Source of the DNA: an uncultured Allomuricauda sp.
Lineage (GTDB): Bacteria; Bacteroidota; Bacteroidia; Flavobacteriales; Flavobacteriaceae
Length of the DNA stretch: 56,192 bases
Assembly (NCBI RefSeq): GCF_937884665.1
Contig: NZ_CAKZYF010000163.1
Location: 1 to 56,192, forward strand
Direction of reading: 5' to 3'
This document shows, in pieces, positions 16,608 to 24,737 of this stretch. The notes beneath the pieces were generated by a model. That model worked only from the letters and a program-made list of their open reading frames with translations, did no database searches and had not been told where the DNA came from. A program made the position numbers and the translations under genes. The first letter of the stretch is position 1. Each line of letters starts with the position of its first letter.

Positions 16608-17027
16608 TTAATCATTGTTGTAAATCTTTTGTTTTGCAACCTCAAACTCCTGTAAATAAGCGACCTTTTCCGTGCCGCGCCCAAAGTTCTCCGCCAGAAG
16701 TTCGAATGCCTTTTTGGTTTCTTGGTAAGCAAACTCGGCCTTTTTGCGTTCCTGATATTGATTACCAAAATAGATTCCAAAGCTTAAAAGGGCCACAGCA
16801 GCAACGGACATCCATTTATAATATCTTTTCCTAGGTTTTAATGGAACCTGCTTTGTGAAACGTTCTTCTTTTGCTATGGAAAAATAATTGAACATGGGTC
16901 TATATTGTTCCAAATGGGATGCTATATTTTCTTCGGAAAAATACTGGTTCAGGACTTCTTCTTCCGCCACGGTAGTCGTCGCCTCAAAGTACTTTTCCAA
17001 AAGTTTTTCAATATTAACTGATTCCAT
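16608..17027 (-). CDS. Putative anti-sigma factor, single-pass membrane protein
   Basis: A 139-residue protein: a soluble N-terminal region rich in Glu (about 1-58, beginning MESVNIEKLLEKYFEATTT), a basic stretch PRKRYYKW, one membrane helix (about 72-88), and a coiled periplasmic tail. Its start overlaps the ECF sigma gene by 14 bp, so translation is probably coupled. Position, size and the cytoplasm-helix-periplasm layout fit an anti-sigma factor for the neighbouring sigma factor, though no ZAS zinc motif (HxxxCxxC) is present. Assigned from context. Confidence 0.65.
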   Translation of the reverse strand: MESVNIEKLLEKYFEATTTVAEEEVLNQYFSEENIASHLEQYRPMFNYFSIAKEERFTKQVPLKPRKRYYKWMSVAAVALLSFGIYFGNQYQERKKAEFAYQETKKAFELLAENFGRGTEKVAYLQEFEVAKQKIYNND

Positions 17028-17523
17028 AGTTATGTTTTTTTGCCAATTCTTCTCTAACTGTTTTTCTTGCCCTGGACAGGGTAACCCGTACTGCCGTTGG
17101 TTTCATGTCCAATAAATCACATATTTCTTCAAACTCGTACTGTTCTACATCTCGCAACTGCAACACCATTTTTTGTTGTGCGGGCAGGGATTCCATGATG
17201 CGTTCCATCCATCTTACGCTGTCCTCGGCCTCCAATTGCCTTTGTAACGAAGTATGTTCGTCCCTATAATTGCTGTGTACCAACTTTAAATTGCCGGCCT
17301 GTTTTGACTTGAGTCGGTCCAGACAAAAATTCTTCGTCATTGTCATCGCAAAGGCCTCTATATTTTTATACTCCGCAATATTTTCATTTTTGGACCATAA
17401 CTTCAATAACACCTCTTGCGTAGCATCTTCTGCTTCCTCCTTGGAGACCAACAACCGTTTGGCCAAACGATAAAGCTTATCTTTAAAGGGCATCACTGTA
17501 TTTAAAAAATCATTTTGTCGCAT
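17014..17523 (-). CDS. ECF-type RNA polymerase sigma factor
   Basis: A 169-residue sigma-70 family factor with only regions 2 and 4. Region 2 contains AEDATQEVLLKLWSK and AFAMTMTKNFCLDRLK; region 4 contains LPAQQKMVLQLRDVEQYEFEEICDLL and the recognition helix KPTAVRVTLSRARKTVRE. It heads an operon with a membrane anti-sigma candidate (14-bp overlap) and two DUF4252 envelope proteins, so it probably responds to an envelope signal. The target promoter cannot be read from the window; autoregulation is usual for ECF factors but no repeat upstream of 17523 proves it. Confidence 0.93.
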   Translation of the reverse strand: MRQNDFLNTVMPFKDKLYRLAKRLLVSKEEAEDATQEVLLKLWSKNENIAEYKNIEAFAMTMTKNFCLDRLKSKQAGNLKLVHSNYRDEHTSLQRQLEAEDSVRWMERIMESLPAQQKMVLQLRDVEQYEFEEICDLLDMKPTAVRVTLSRARKTVREELAKKHNYGIS

Positions 17524-17724
17524 TGGTCGTTTAGTTACAAAACTGCTTTGTTTGCGGTTTCAAAAGGAGGACGAATCATATCGAAATTTGTTACAAAAAA
17601 TTTGAATTCTCCTAATATGTACTTATTTTCAACCAAAATTGCATGAATTTAAAGATGTCAAATCCATGTATGCCCAATATCCCGGACTTACTGGAACGAT
17701 TTTTGAACTGCGATATTTAAAAAT

Positions 17725-19230
17725 ATGAATGCTATGAAAAAGATATTTTTGTTACTTTTTGTGTTTGGTTTTGTTCTGTTGTCCTGTTCTGATGACGACG
17801 AAACTAATATTGAAAATCCGAATCCAAATCCCGTCACTTCGGCCGAATTTCCTGTACAAAGCTTTATGTGGAATGCGATGAACCTCTGGTATTTTTGGCA
17901 GGGAGACGTTGCCGATTTAGCAGATGACCGTTTTGCGAGCGATGCGGATTTCGCCCAGTTTTTAGCTTCTGAATCTGATCCAAGTAGATTTTTCTTTACC
18001 ATTTGCAACCAGCATAGGGAAATCGTCGGAAATGAAGCGGCTATTGACCGTTTTAGTTTTTTAAATGAAGACTTCTCAGAGTTGGTCAACAACCTTTCTG
18101 GGGTTTCTAGGAGCAACGGACTGGAATTTGGGCTTTCTTTTATAAGTCAGGGTTCGGACAACGTCTTTGGCTACGTACAATACATACTTCCCGGTTCCGA
18201 TGCCGCTGGCAAGGATATTTCCCGAGGTGAGTTTTTTACCACTGTAGATGGTGTACAGCTCACCGGAAGTAATTTTGGGAGCCTGTTATTTGGAGACAAC
18301 AACGACTATACCCTGGGGATGGCCAATTTGGAAAATGGAATTTTTACCCTCAATGGAAAGGAAGTGAGTCTTACCAAAGTTGAGAATTTTGTAGAAGACC
18401 CGATTCAGGTCGCGCAAACGCTGGATGTCAACGGAACCAAGGTTGCTTATTTGATGTACAATCGTTTTCTGAGCAGTTTTAATGAGCAGCTCAACGATGC
18501 TTTTGGTCAATTTGTTGCTGAAGGTGCTACGGAATTGGTATTGGATATGCGTTATAATCCAGGTGGTTCTGTCAATACCTCCCGATTATTGGCCAGTATG
18601 GTCCACAGTACGGATACGGATAAATTATACATCCGGCAACGATGGAATGATAAGATTCAATCCCAGTTCACCGCTGCACAATTAGAGGACTATTTTGCGA
18701 ACACCACAGGTTCCAGCCCTTTAAATTCTTTGAACCTTGATAAAGTATATATTTTGACCACGGGTAGCTCTGCGTCCGCAAGTGAGTTGGTCATCAATGG
18801 TCTTGCGCCCTATGTGGATGTCGTTCAGATTGGCGAAACCACGTCAGGTAAAAATGAATTCTCCATAACCCTTGTTGACGACCCTGGAAATTCCTTTATT
18901 TATAACTCAGATCGTGAAAATCTTATCAACTCTGCCGTTAGTTGGGGACTGCAACCTTTGGTGGGGAGAAATGAAAATGCAGATGGTTTCTTTGACTACA
19001 CTGCGGGACTTGTCCCTGATATTGTGTTAGATGAGGACTTACTGAACCTGGGGGTTTTAGGAGATGTTAACGAGCCGCTTTTAGCACGCGCCTTACAAGA
19101 AATATCAGCTTCCACTACAAAAAGAAGTTTCACGGTACAGGTTCCTGCGCGGATGTTTACCAGTTCCAGATTGCAAACACCCCTAAAGGACAATATGTTT
19201 TTGGATAAACCTATTGAAATGAACAACTAA
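17725..19230 (+). CDS. S41 family (C-terminal processing) peptidase lipoprotein
   Basis: A 501-residue protein with a lipoprotein signal (lipobox VLLSC, Cys21 counting from the ATG at 17725; an ATG at 17734 is equally possible) followed by an acidic DDDE stretch. The middle has a degenerate PDZ-like region, and the C-terminal half is an S41 protease core: VAYLMYNRFLS, ELVLDMRYNPGGSV, and the serine-bearing TTGSSASASELVINGL with IGETTSGK after it. Acidic +2 residues after the lipid cysteine are typical of proteins exported to the Bacteroidota cell surface, so surface display is possible. Substrate unknown. Confidence 0.9.
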   Translation: MNAMKKIFLLLFVFGFVLLSCSDDDETNIENPNPNPVTSAEFPVQSFMWNAMNLWYFWQGDVADLADDRFASDADFAQFLASESDPSRFFFTICNQHREIVGNEAAIDRFSFLNEDFSELVNNLSGVSRSNGLEFGLSFISQGSDNVFGYVQYILPGSDAAGKDISRGEFFTTVDGVQLTGSNFGSLLFGDNNDYTLGMANLENGIFTLNGKEVSLTKVENFVEDPIQVAQTLDVNGTKVAYLMYNRFLSSFNEQLNDAFGQFVAEGATELVLDMRYNPGGSVNTSRLLASMVHSTDTDKLYIRQRWNDKIQSQFTAAQLEDYFANTTGSSPLNSLNLDKVYILTTGSSASASELVINGLAPYVDVVQIGETTSGKNEFSITLVDDPGNSFIYNSDRENLINSAVSWGLQPLVGRNENADGFFDYTAGLVPDIVLDEDLLNLGVLGDVNEPLLARALQEISASTTKRSFTVQVPARMFTSSRLQTPLKDNMFLDKPIEMNN

Positions 19231-19258
19231 AAAAAAGCGGCCCATGGGCCGCTTTTTT
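19231..19258 (+). terminator. Rho-independent terminator after the S41 peptidase gene
   Basis: AAAAAAGCGGCCC and GGGCCGCTTTTTT form a 13-bp perfect stem immediately after the stop codon, with a long T-run. The symmetric A and T tracts would allow it to work in both directions. Confidence 0.95.
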
Positions 19259-19427
19259 AATAATTACTTTTTTAGCGATTACCGGAAGGGTGTATTTCTA
19301 TGACATTCCTTCGGTTAAAACGGTCCTAATCGACCCTAAAACAAAAATTTTTAAGGTTAAAAAGTAAGTCAAAGCACCATTTCCTTGAAGCCTGGAATCC
19401 GTTATCTTTATCCATAGAAAATAGTGT

Positions 19428-20771
19428 ATGAGTACTGAACTAATTATTGTATTAATTGGACTTTTTGCCTTGACCGGTGGTATATTTTTGGGCATGTACC
19501 TTCAAAAACTCAAAACAAAATCCAATGAAAGTGTTTGGAAAGAGCGAGCGCTTCAATGGAACAATACCATTACCTCATTGAATGCTACGTTACAAGAAGC
19601 TAATAATGAGAAAAGTAAGATTCAATCTGAAAAAGAACAGCAGGGCAATCAAATTGTTCGGTACCAAGCCGATTTGGAAAACCTACAACAAAAGCACGCG
19701 GAACAGAAAAGTGAACTGGAAAAACTACAAGAAAAGTTCACTAAGGACTTTGAGATATTGGCCAATAAAATCCTTGAGGATAAGTCCAAAAAGTTCACAG
19801 AGAGCAACAAAGAAAATATTGAAAACATCCTCACGCCCCTAAATAAAAAAATTAGGGAGTTTGAAGAGAAAGTTGAAAAATCCCAAAAAGAGAACATTAG
19901 CATACATGCAGCTTTAAAAGAACAGCTTTTGAGTCTTCAGAACCAGAATTTGAAAATAACCCAAGAGGCAGAGAACTTGACCAAAGCCCTCAAAGGAGAT
20001 AGTAAAATGCAAGGAAATTGGGGAGAATTGGTTTTGGAACGGGTTCTTGAAAAATCAGGCTTGGAGAAAGATCGCGAATATAGTGTGCAACAAAACTTTA
20101 CGCGGGAAGATGGAAGCCGCGTGTTGCCCGATGTCATTATCAACATGCCAGACGGAAAGAAAATGATCGTGGACTCTAAAGTGTCATTGACGGACTACGA
20201 ACGATACACAAACGCCGAAGAAGAGGAAAAAGCCCGTTTCTTGAAAGACCATATCAATTCCCTGCGTAAACATGTGGAACAACTTTCCGCTAAAAAGTAT
20301 GAAGACCTCTATGAAATGGAAAGTCCAGATTTTGTTTTGATGTTCGTACCTATAGAACCCGCTTTCGCTATCGCCATTAATGAAGACGTATCACTCTACA
20401 ATAAAGCTTTTGAGCAAAATATCGTCATCGTGACACCTGCAACCTTATTGGCGACCCTTCGTACCATAGACACGATGTGGAGCAATGAAAAGCAACAGCG
20501 AAATGCCATCGAAATTGCCAGACAGGCGGGCGCTTTGTACGATAAATTTGAAGGATTTGTCATGGACCTTACCAAAGTAGGAAAGAAAATGGATGAGGCG
20601 AAAACGGAGTATCGCGGGGCCATGAACAAATTGGTAGAAGGTCGTGGCAACATCGTAACAAGCATAGAAAAACTCAAAAAAATGGGGGCCAAAGCCAAAA
20701 AGTCCATTCCAGAACCCATTTTAAGACGTGCCCAAGAAGACGATTACCAAGAACCAAAACTCGAATTATAG
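19428..20771 (+). CDS. rmuC: DNA recombination protein RmuC
   Basis: RmuC is a membrane-tethered coiled-coil protein with a restriction-endonuclease-like core, linked to limiting inversions and DNA rearrangement. The 447-residue product has one N-terminal helix (about 5-25), a long coiled coil (about 40-185, rich in Glu, Lys and Gln), then the RmuC domain: GNWGELVLERVLEKSGLEK, VLPDVIINMPDGKKMIVDSKVSL and FVPIEPAFAIAI, with PATLLATLRTI near 350. Three bases separate its stop from the next gene, so rmuC, the 121-residue gene and the thioesterase gene likely form one transcript. Confidence 0.95.
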   Translation: MSTELIIVLIGLFALTGGIFLGMYLQKLKTKSNESVWKERALQWNNTITSLNATLQEANNEKSKIQSEKEQQGNQIVRYQADLENLQQKHAEQKSELEKLQEKFTKDFEILANKILEDKSKKFTESNKENIENILTPLNKKIREFEEKVEKSQKENISIHAALKEQLLSLQNQNLKITQEAENLTKALKGDSKMQGNWGELVLERVLEKSGLEKDREYSVQQNFTREDGSRVLPDVIINMPDGKKMIVDSKVSLTDYERYTNAEEEEKARFLKDHINSLRKHVEQLSAKKYEDLYEMESPDFVLMFVPIEPAFAIAINEDVSLYNKAFEQNIVIVTPATLLATLRTIDTMWSNEKQQRNAIEIARQAGALYDKFEGFVMDLTKVGKKMDEAKTEYRGAMNKLVEGRGNIVTSIEKLKKMGAKAKKSIPEPILRRAQEDDYQEPKLEL

Positions 20772-20774
20772 ACT

Positions 20775-21140
20775 ATGCGCAAATTCATTTTCATTTTCAT
20801 CACGATCGTACTTTTTGGGGTCACCGCTTATTTTGCATTCATCTATTATGTACCCTTCAGTGAGGGCTATCGCTCCGGTGAGCTTATCAAATTCAGCAGA
20901 AAAGGGGTCATGGTGAAAACCTGGGAAGGTGAAATCAGCCAGGGTATTTCAGGAGCTCAAATTTTCCAGTTTTCGGTTCAGGACAGCGAATCTGATGTTA
21001 TTGAAAAACTCAAGACCTATCAGGGCCAGTATGTAAAGGTAACCTACAAGGAGCGCTATGCCACGTTTTTCTGGTTGGGCGACACCAAGTATTTTATCAT
21101 CGATGTTGTCCAAGAACAATCCCCCCACTTTAGAAAATAG
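20775..21140 (+). CDS. Small membrane-anchored protein of unknown function
   Basis: A 121-residue protein with one N-terminal membrane helix (about 4-25) and a beta-rich periplasmic-type domain (RSGELIKFSRKGVMVKTWEGE, FQFSVQDSE, VKVTYKERYATFFWLGDTKYF). It sits 3 bp after rmuC and 2 bp before a thioesterase gene. Copies of this family are, as I recall, sometimes labelled 6-phosphogluconate dehydrogenase in databases, which the sequence does not support. Function unknown. Confidence 0.75.
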   Translation: MRKFIFIFITIVLFGVTAYFAFIYYVPFSEGYRSGELIKFSRKGVMVKTWEGEISQGISGAQIFQFSVQDSESDVIEKLKTYQGQYVKVTYKERYATFFWLGDTKYFIIDVVQEQSPHFRK

Positions 21141-21142
21141 GC

Positions 21143-21688
21143 ATGAGAAAATTTAAGACCGCACAAGAATCAAAGGTGTCCATCACAGAACTTATGCTTC
21201 CTGCGCATTCTAATTTTGGCGGTAAAGTCCACGGTGGATATATTTTGAGTCTGATGGACCAAATTGCTTTCGCCTGTGCAGGAAAACATTCACAGACCTA
21301 TTGCGTTACCGCTTCGGTGAATCGGGTCGATTTTCTAAATCCCATAGAGGTCGGTGAATTGGTCACCATGAAGGCCAGCATAAATTACACGGGGCGCACC
21401 TCAATGGTCGTAGGAGTCCGGGTAGAATCAGAGAACATACAAACCGGAGAGGTAAAACATTGTAATTCTTCTTATTTTACCATGGTGGCCAAAGATGAAA
21501 ATGGCAAAAATAGGACCATACCAGGGCTTATCATAAAAGACAAACAGGGGATGCGCCGTTTCGCCAGAAGTAAAGAGCGTAGATTATCAGCAAACGATAG
21601 GGATTCCAAGTATGACTCCAAAACATTTAGGGTGAATGAGTATTTGGATTTTATCGAAGGAGAAAACGTAAAATTGGATTTAGATTAA
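21143..21688 (+). CDS. Acyl-CoA thioesterase, hotdog fold (YciA/BACH-like)
   Basis: The 181-residue protein has a single hotdog domain: TELMLPAHSNFGGKVHGGYILSLMDQIAFACAGKHS (key residues H, N, GG, HGG, D) carries the catalytic-type Asp on the central helix, followed by CVTASVNRVDFLNPIEVGE and RTSMVVGVRVESENI. This is the pattern of cytosolic acyl-CoA hydrolases that act on medium or long-chain acyl-CoA. A basic region (about 140-165) follows the fold. Last gene of the rmuC cluster. Confidence 0.87.
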   Translation: MRKFKTAQESKVSITELMLPAHSNFGGKVHGGYILSLMDQIAFACAGKHSQTYCVTASVNRVDFLNPIEVGELVTMKASINYTGRTSMVVGVRVESENIQTGEVKHCNSSYFTMVAKDENGKNRTIPGLIIKDKQGMRRFARSKERRLSANDRDSKYDSKTFRVNEYLDFIEGENVKLDLD

Positions 21689-22090
21689 AGCTGCGGCAAC
21701 CTCCTCAAAATACCAAATTCATTTTGACCGATTGGTAGCAAACATAGAGCTGCTCATTCAGAGCAAAAAAATGGGAAAATGCACTTGATGGTGTGATTGT
21801 GAAGGAAACGAAAATCAGCTATCGTTTTTTACCAATTACCGACTTAAAAATCATAATTTGATGAACACCATCACAGTAGTGTATTGAAAGAAGAGCATAA
21901 GTAAGATTTGATAAAGCATACCGCTAGCATAAACTTGATGCATCCCAATTAAAAGATGTTGGACCATTCTTTTTAGCGTTTAAAAAGCATCATCAAAATT
22001 AAAGGCTTAAACCTCGACTTCATTAATTTCACAACTGCTTATTTGATAAAGGAAGACAGTAAATCTCTGCAGCTAGTCCAGAATGGACCT
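21689..22090. other. Gene-free stretch, about 400 bp, AT-rich
   Basis: No reading frame of meaningful length, no hairpin terminator and no RNA gene is visible. All frames are broken by many stops. The stretch marks the border between the conserved rmuC cluster and the AT-rich Sdp-like locus. It may be decayed coding sequence, but I could not recognise any parent gene or transposase. Confidence 0.5.
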
Positions 22091-23017
22091 CTAATAGTTA
22101 TTCATTTTCAGTTCGCCGTACATGGCTTGCTTCTGGCTGTTGTTCCAAGGAAGAAGATACACTATTAGTCCTGCTAGCATTGCAAAGAAAAACGCCCATA
22201 ATCCATGAACGATAATTATCATGATATGAAATGAAATGGCCAAAACAAATAATAAAGGTCTTTGACTGTACCTAGAAAATAATGCTGCGAACAATGTGAA
22301 CTCCAAAACCAAAACTCCCCAAGTCAAAAAAGCGCAAAAGTAGGTGTTGGATATGAAAGGATATAGTAATGTATCTAAAGGAGAAACCAAACCGAAAGGT
22401 ATATGGACAAACCAATAATAAATAGCTGTACCATCTATCCAAAAGTCTTTGCTTATTTTGACCGCAGCTGAAAAAAGATAAACTATGGCAATCTGCAATC
22501 GGATAATAAGCAGACAACTAAATGAAAAAAACTGAACCACTTCGGGTTGATGATAACCGAAGTAGTCCTTTGAATGCCAATGATTAATTCTCTTATCCGT
22601 TAAAGTTACAGGTATAAGAAGTATAGTTAATATTTGAGCTATCTGATCTCCACCTTCCACAAGTCTAGCGGACATAAAAAAGCTTGTAGCGATCCATGCG
22701 TGAATAATTCCCGTAAGCTGAGGAAGATAACCAACGATAACAAAAACCAAAAACAAGCAAACAAAGATGATTGTCGTATTGGATGTTCCAAAAACCTGGA
22801 AAAAATTTGGAATTCCGAAGAATATAGCGTCAATACGAACTGTAGCAGGAAAAAAAACAAAATTTTTCGTGAAGGCCAAGTTTGTAAACAGATTTAAGAC
22901 CAAACAGGTCCGAACTATGCCAATTATCTTGGTATGAACTGTCAAATCAACGTCCTTGTCAAAAAAACCAAAAGCGCGGATGGAATTATTTAAGTAGGAT
23001 AGAATCTTGTTTTTCAT
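22091..23017 (-). CDS. SdpB-like HTTM-family membrane protein
   Basis: A 308-residue protein with about seven or eight membrane segments. It begins MKNKILSYLNNSIRAFGFFDKD; the ATG at 23017 is used because the longer frame starts at a TTG. Conserved polar spots between helices (STSFFMSARLVEGGDQIAQIL, the FSAAVKISKDFWIDGTAIYYW helix end with K-DW-G-A, and FHIMIIIVHGLW with His) are those of the HTTM family, to which SdpB of Bacillus subtilis belongs. SdpB is needed with SdpA for maturation of the SDP toxin. It overlaps the sdpA-like gene by 32 bp and lies last in the set. The whole region is AT-rich (21 G or C in 22441-22500). Confidence 0.75.
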   Translation of the reverse strand: MKNKILSYLNNSIRAFGFFDKDVDLTVHTKIIGIVRTCLVLNLFTNLAFTKNFVFFPATVRIDAIFFGIPNFFQVFGTSNTTIIFVCLFLVFVIVGYLPQLTGIIHAWIATSFFMSARLVEGGDQIAQILTILLIPVTLTDKRINHWHSKDYFGYHQPEVVQFFSFSCLLIIRLQIAIVYLFSAAVKISKDFWIDGTAIYYWFVHIPFGLVSPLDTLLYPFISNTYFCAFLTWGVLVLEFTLFAALFSRYSQRPLLFVLAISFHIMIIIVHGLWAFFFAMLAGLIVYLLPWNNSQKQAMYGELKMNNY

Positions 23018-23552
23018 TGAAATAACCAATTGTTATTGCAGCGTACATAAACGGATTGTATTGCTCTTGATTCTCATTGGCCCATGCCTGCGGAATTGGT
23101 TTCGCTCGTGCAATGATATATTTTTCACCATTCTTAAAGGTTCTAAGCTTGGTATTTAATTTTACGCTTCTAAACGTATCGATTTTTAAATTTTCAGGTT
23201 TCCCTTTGGCTGGTTTCCATACTTCCTTCGGGATATTTGATACTATCTGGGCAATTTCAATGCCTATGTAACGGTTATTTTTTGAAAGCCCGAAAAGATT
23301 TTCTGAAGAGGCATTTTTAACGTTCATCAAATTGTTTGGAAGAATAGCTTGGTATTCGTAAGCCAACACATAACCGTCATCCGGGCTTTTGGTAAAAAAC
23401 CCCCAGCCCTGGGGTGATATCCTTATGAAATCAAATTTCAGTATCGGATTTAATCTATCTGAACCTTCAATGTGTGAAATTGCGATCAAAAAGAAAAAAA
23501 TTCCCCAGAAAAAAAAGACTAGCAACCGAATCGTCAGTGATTTCTTGCTCAA
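22986..23552 (-). CDS. SdpA-like antimicrobial peptide maturation protein
   Basis: A 188-residue protein with one N-terminal membrane helix (about 8-25) and a small extracytoplasmic domain that opens with ISPQGWGFFTKSPDDG. A QGWxFFT motif right after the anchor is the hallmark I know for SdpA, the partner of SdpB in making mature SDP peptide. The rest includes a central region SKNNRYIGIEIAQIV and a C-terminal IPQAWAN. The only sensible start is a TTG at 23552: a TAG stop lies four codons upstream and the next in-frame ATG would remove the membrane anchor and the motif. It lies 97 bp after the sdpC-like gene and overlaps sdpB. Confidence 0.75.
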   Translation of the reverse strand: MSKKSLTIRLLVFFFWGIFFFLIAISHIEGSDRLNPILKFDFIRISPQGWGFFTKSPDDGYVLAYEYQAILPNNLMNVKNASSENLFGLSKNNRYIGIEIAQIVSNIPKEVWKPAKGKPENLKIDTFRSVKLNTKLRTFKNGEKYIIARAKPIPQAWANENQEQYNPFMYAAITIGYFNEKQDSILLK

Positions 23553-23649
23553 GTATTTTAACTATTAAAATGTTTCGATTTAGAATACAAATGACTTCAA
23601 CGCAAACAAATTCCGGTATATTATCAATGTAAAAATGAAAAAATTAAGC

Positions 23650-24465
23650 TCACTGCTTATTGGTATTTAAAGCATGGGCTATTTCCTTGGCTAATATCTG
23701 TTGATATCTATTACCTATAATGTTTTTTGAATTGTAAGCGTCAATAGGCTCTGGTCCAGGTCCACCGCCACCGCCACCTGAAGTATTTACAAGATTAATG
23801 GCATAGGCTAGGTTAAAAACAGCTGCCGTGTTTACTGCGACAGCATAAGCAAATACAACTCCGACAGCCACAGCTAGTAAAGGTATTGCAATACCTGCCT
23901 CACTATCTGGAAAAATATTTAGGTCATATTCCTTTGCCAACCAATCTTCAAAAAGTTCAAGGTCCTTTTCATTGTTCAAATCTAAATCGGTAAAGGCTTT
24001 ACTGCCAAAATCTACTCCGGCCTCTTTCATCTGTTCCAAGATTTTAAAAACTGACCCGTATTTCTTAGAACCAATACCGGCGGTCAAAACAATGGTTGTT
24101 GCATTCTCCAACGCCAGAATAATTTCGTTGTAATCTTCCGAATACATTTGATTCCCGAAATTCACAAAATACTCCTCGTCCAGTGTTTGTATCAATTCCA
24201 TAATTTCGAGGTTGAACGCTGCCCGCTCTGCGGCTAATTCGGGATTGGCACTCGTAAATTCTTCCAAGTCCTTGGAAACCTTCGTCAAGGACGGAATTTC
24301 ATCGGTAAAATCACTGTCCAGTAGAAGCAGTCCACGAAAAATCTCCTCTCCCGTGTATTCTGTCGATTCATACGCTTTATTATCGGTATCATTGGTACAA
24401 GAGCCCAATAGAAGCAGAATAAACAAAGAAATGTATGTTATTTTAAATCCTCTTTTTCTTTTCAT
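23650..24465 (-). CDS. SdpC-like toxin precursor lipoprotein
   Basis: A 271-residue precursor. Residues 1-22 are a lipoprotein signal (lipobox LLGSC, Cys23). EYTGEEIFRGLLLLDSD (36-52) resembles the SGExxFRGLLFGQG motif shortly after the leader of Bacillus SdpC. A charged helical region (about 60-185) follows. Residues 190-228 are a strongly hydrophobic stretch rich in Ala and Val (AVAVGVVFAYAVAVNTAAVF), positioned like the SDP toxin core. Then come six glycines (230-235), PGPEP and a 30-residue tail with AKEIAHALN. No cysteines flank the core, so the SDP disulfide is absent. It is first in a set with sdpA- and sdpB-like genes and probably encodes a membrane-active toxin. Confidence 0.75.
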   Translation of the reverse strand: MKRKRGFKITYISLFILLLLGSCTNDTDNKAYESTEYTGEEIFRGLLLLDSDFTDEIPSLTKVSKDLEEFTSANPELAAERAAFNLEIMELIQTLDEEYFVNFGNQMYSEDYNEIILALENATTIVLTAGIGSKKYGSVFKILEQMKEAGVDFGSKAFTDLDLNNEKDLELFEDWLAKEYDLNIFPDSEAGIAIPLLAVAVGVVFAYAVAVNTAAVFNLAYAINLVNTSGGGGGGPGPEPIDAYNSKNIIGNRYQQILAKEIAHALNTNKQ

Positions 24466-24737
24466 CTTAGCAGTTTTAACTTTTATTTATGTAGTAATTT
24501 ACTCCAAAAAGATAATAATATTTCTTTAATTTAAAAAATAGAAGGATTTAATTTTTTAGGTTCCGATTCAACTATTTTAAAAGATTTTGACATAAATTTT
24601 TCTCGATAACTTCGATTTCAGAAAATTTTTAGAATTTCCCTACTCCTACTTGTGTTAAGAATGGTGGGGCTGATGAAAATACTTTGATTTCCGAAAGATG
24701 ATCAAATCAAGACAATCAAGGATTTTAAATTTTCGCA
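24466..24737. promoter_or_regulatory. Divergent AT-rich intergenic region between the SdpC-like gene and the small membrane protein gene
   Basis: This 272-bp gap must hold the promoters of both the toxin set (minus) and the gene at 24738 (plus). It is very AT-rich. I see no exact TAnnTTTG element: near matches are TACTTTG around 24683 (plus) and TATCTTTTTG on the minus strand around 24510. No palindrome of operator size stands out. Confidence 0.35.

Noticed and set aside
16598..16780. Long N-terminal extension of the first DUF4252 gene
   Set aside because: It runs over the end of the anti-sigma gene in another frame and precedes a perfect signal peptide start.
21689..22090. Degraded insertion sequence
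   Set aside because: I found no terminal inverted repeats, target duplication or transposase motif in any frame, so this is not called.
22634..22897. Plus-strand frame inside the SdpB-like gene
   Set aside because: It is antisense to a clear membrane protein and encodes only low-complexity Lys/Asn-rich sequence.
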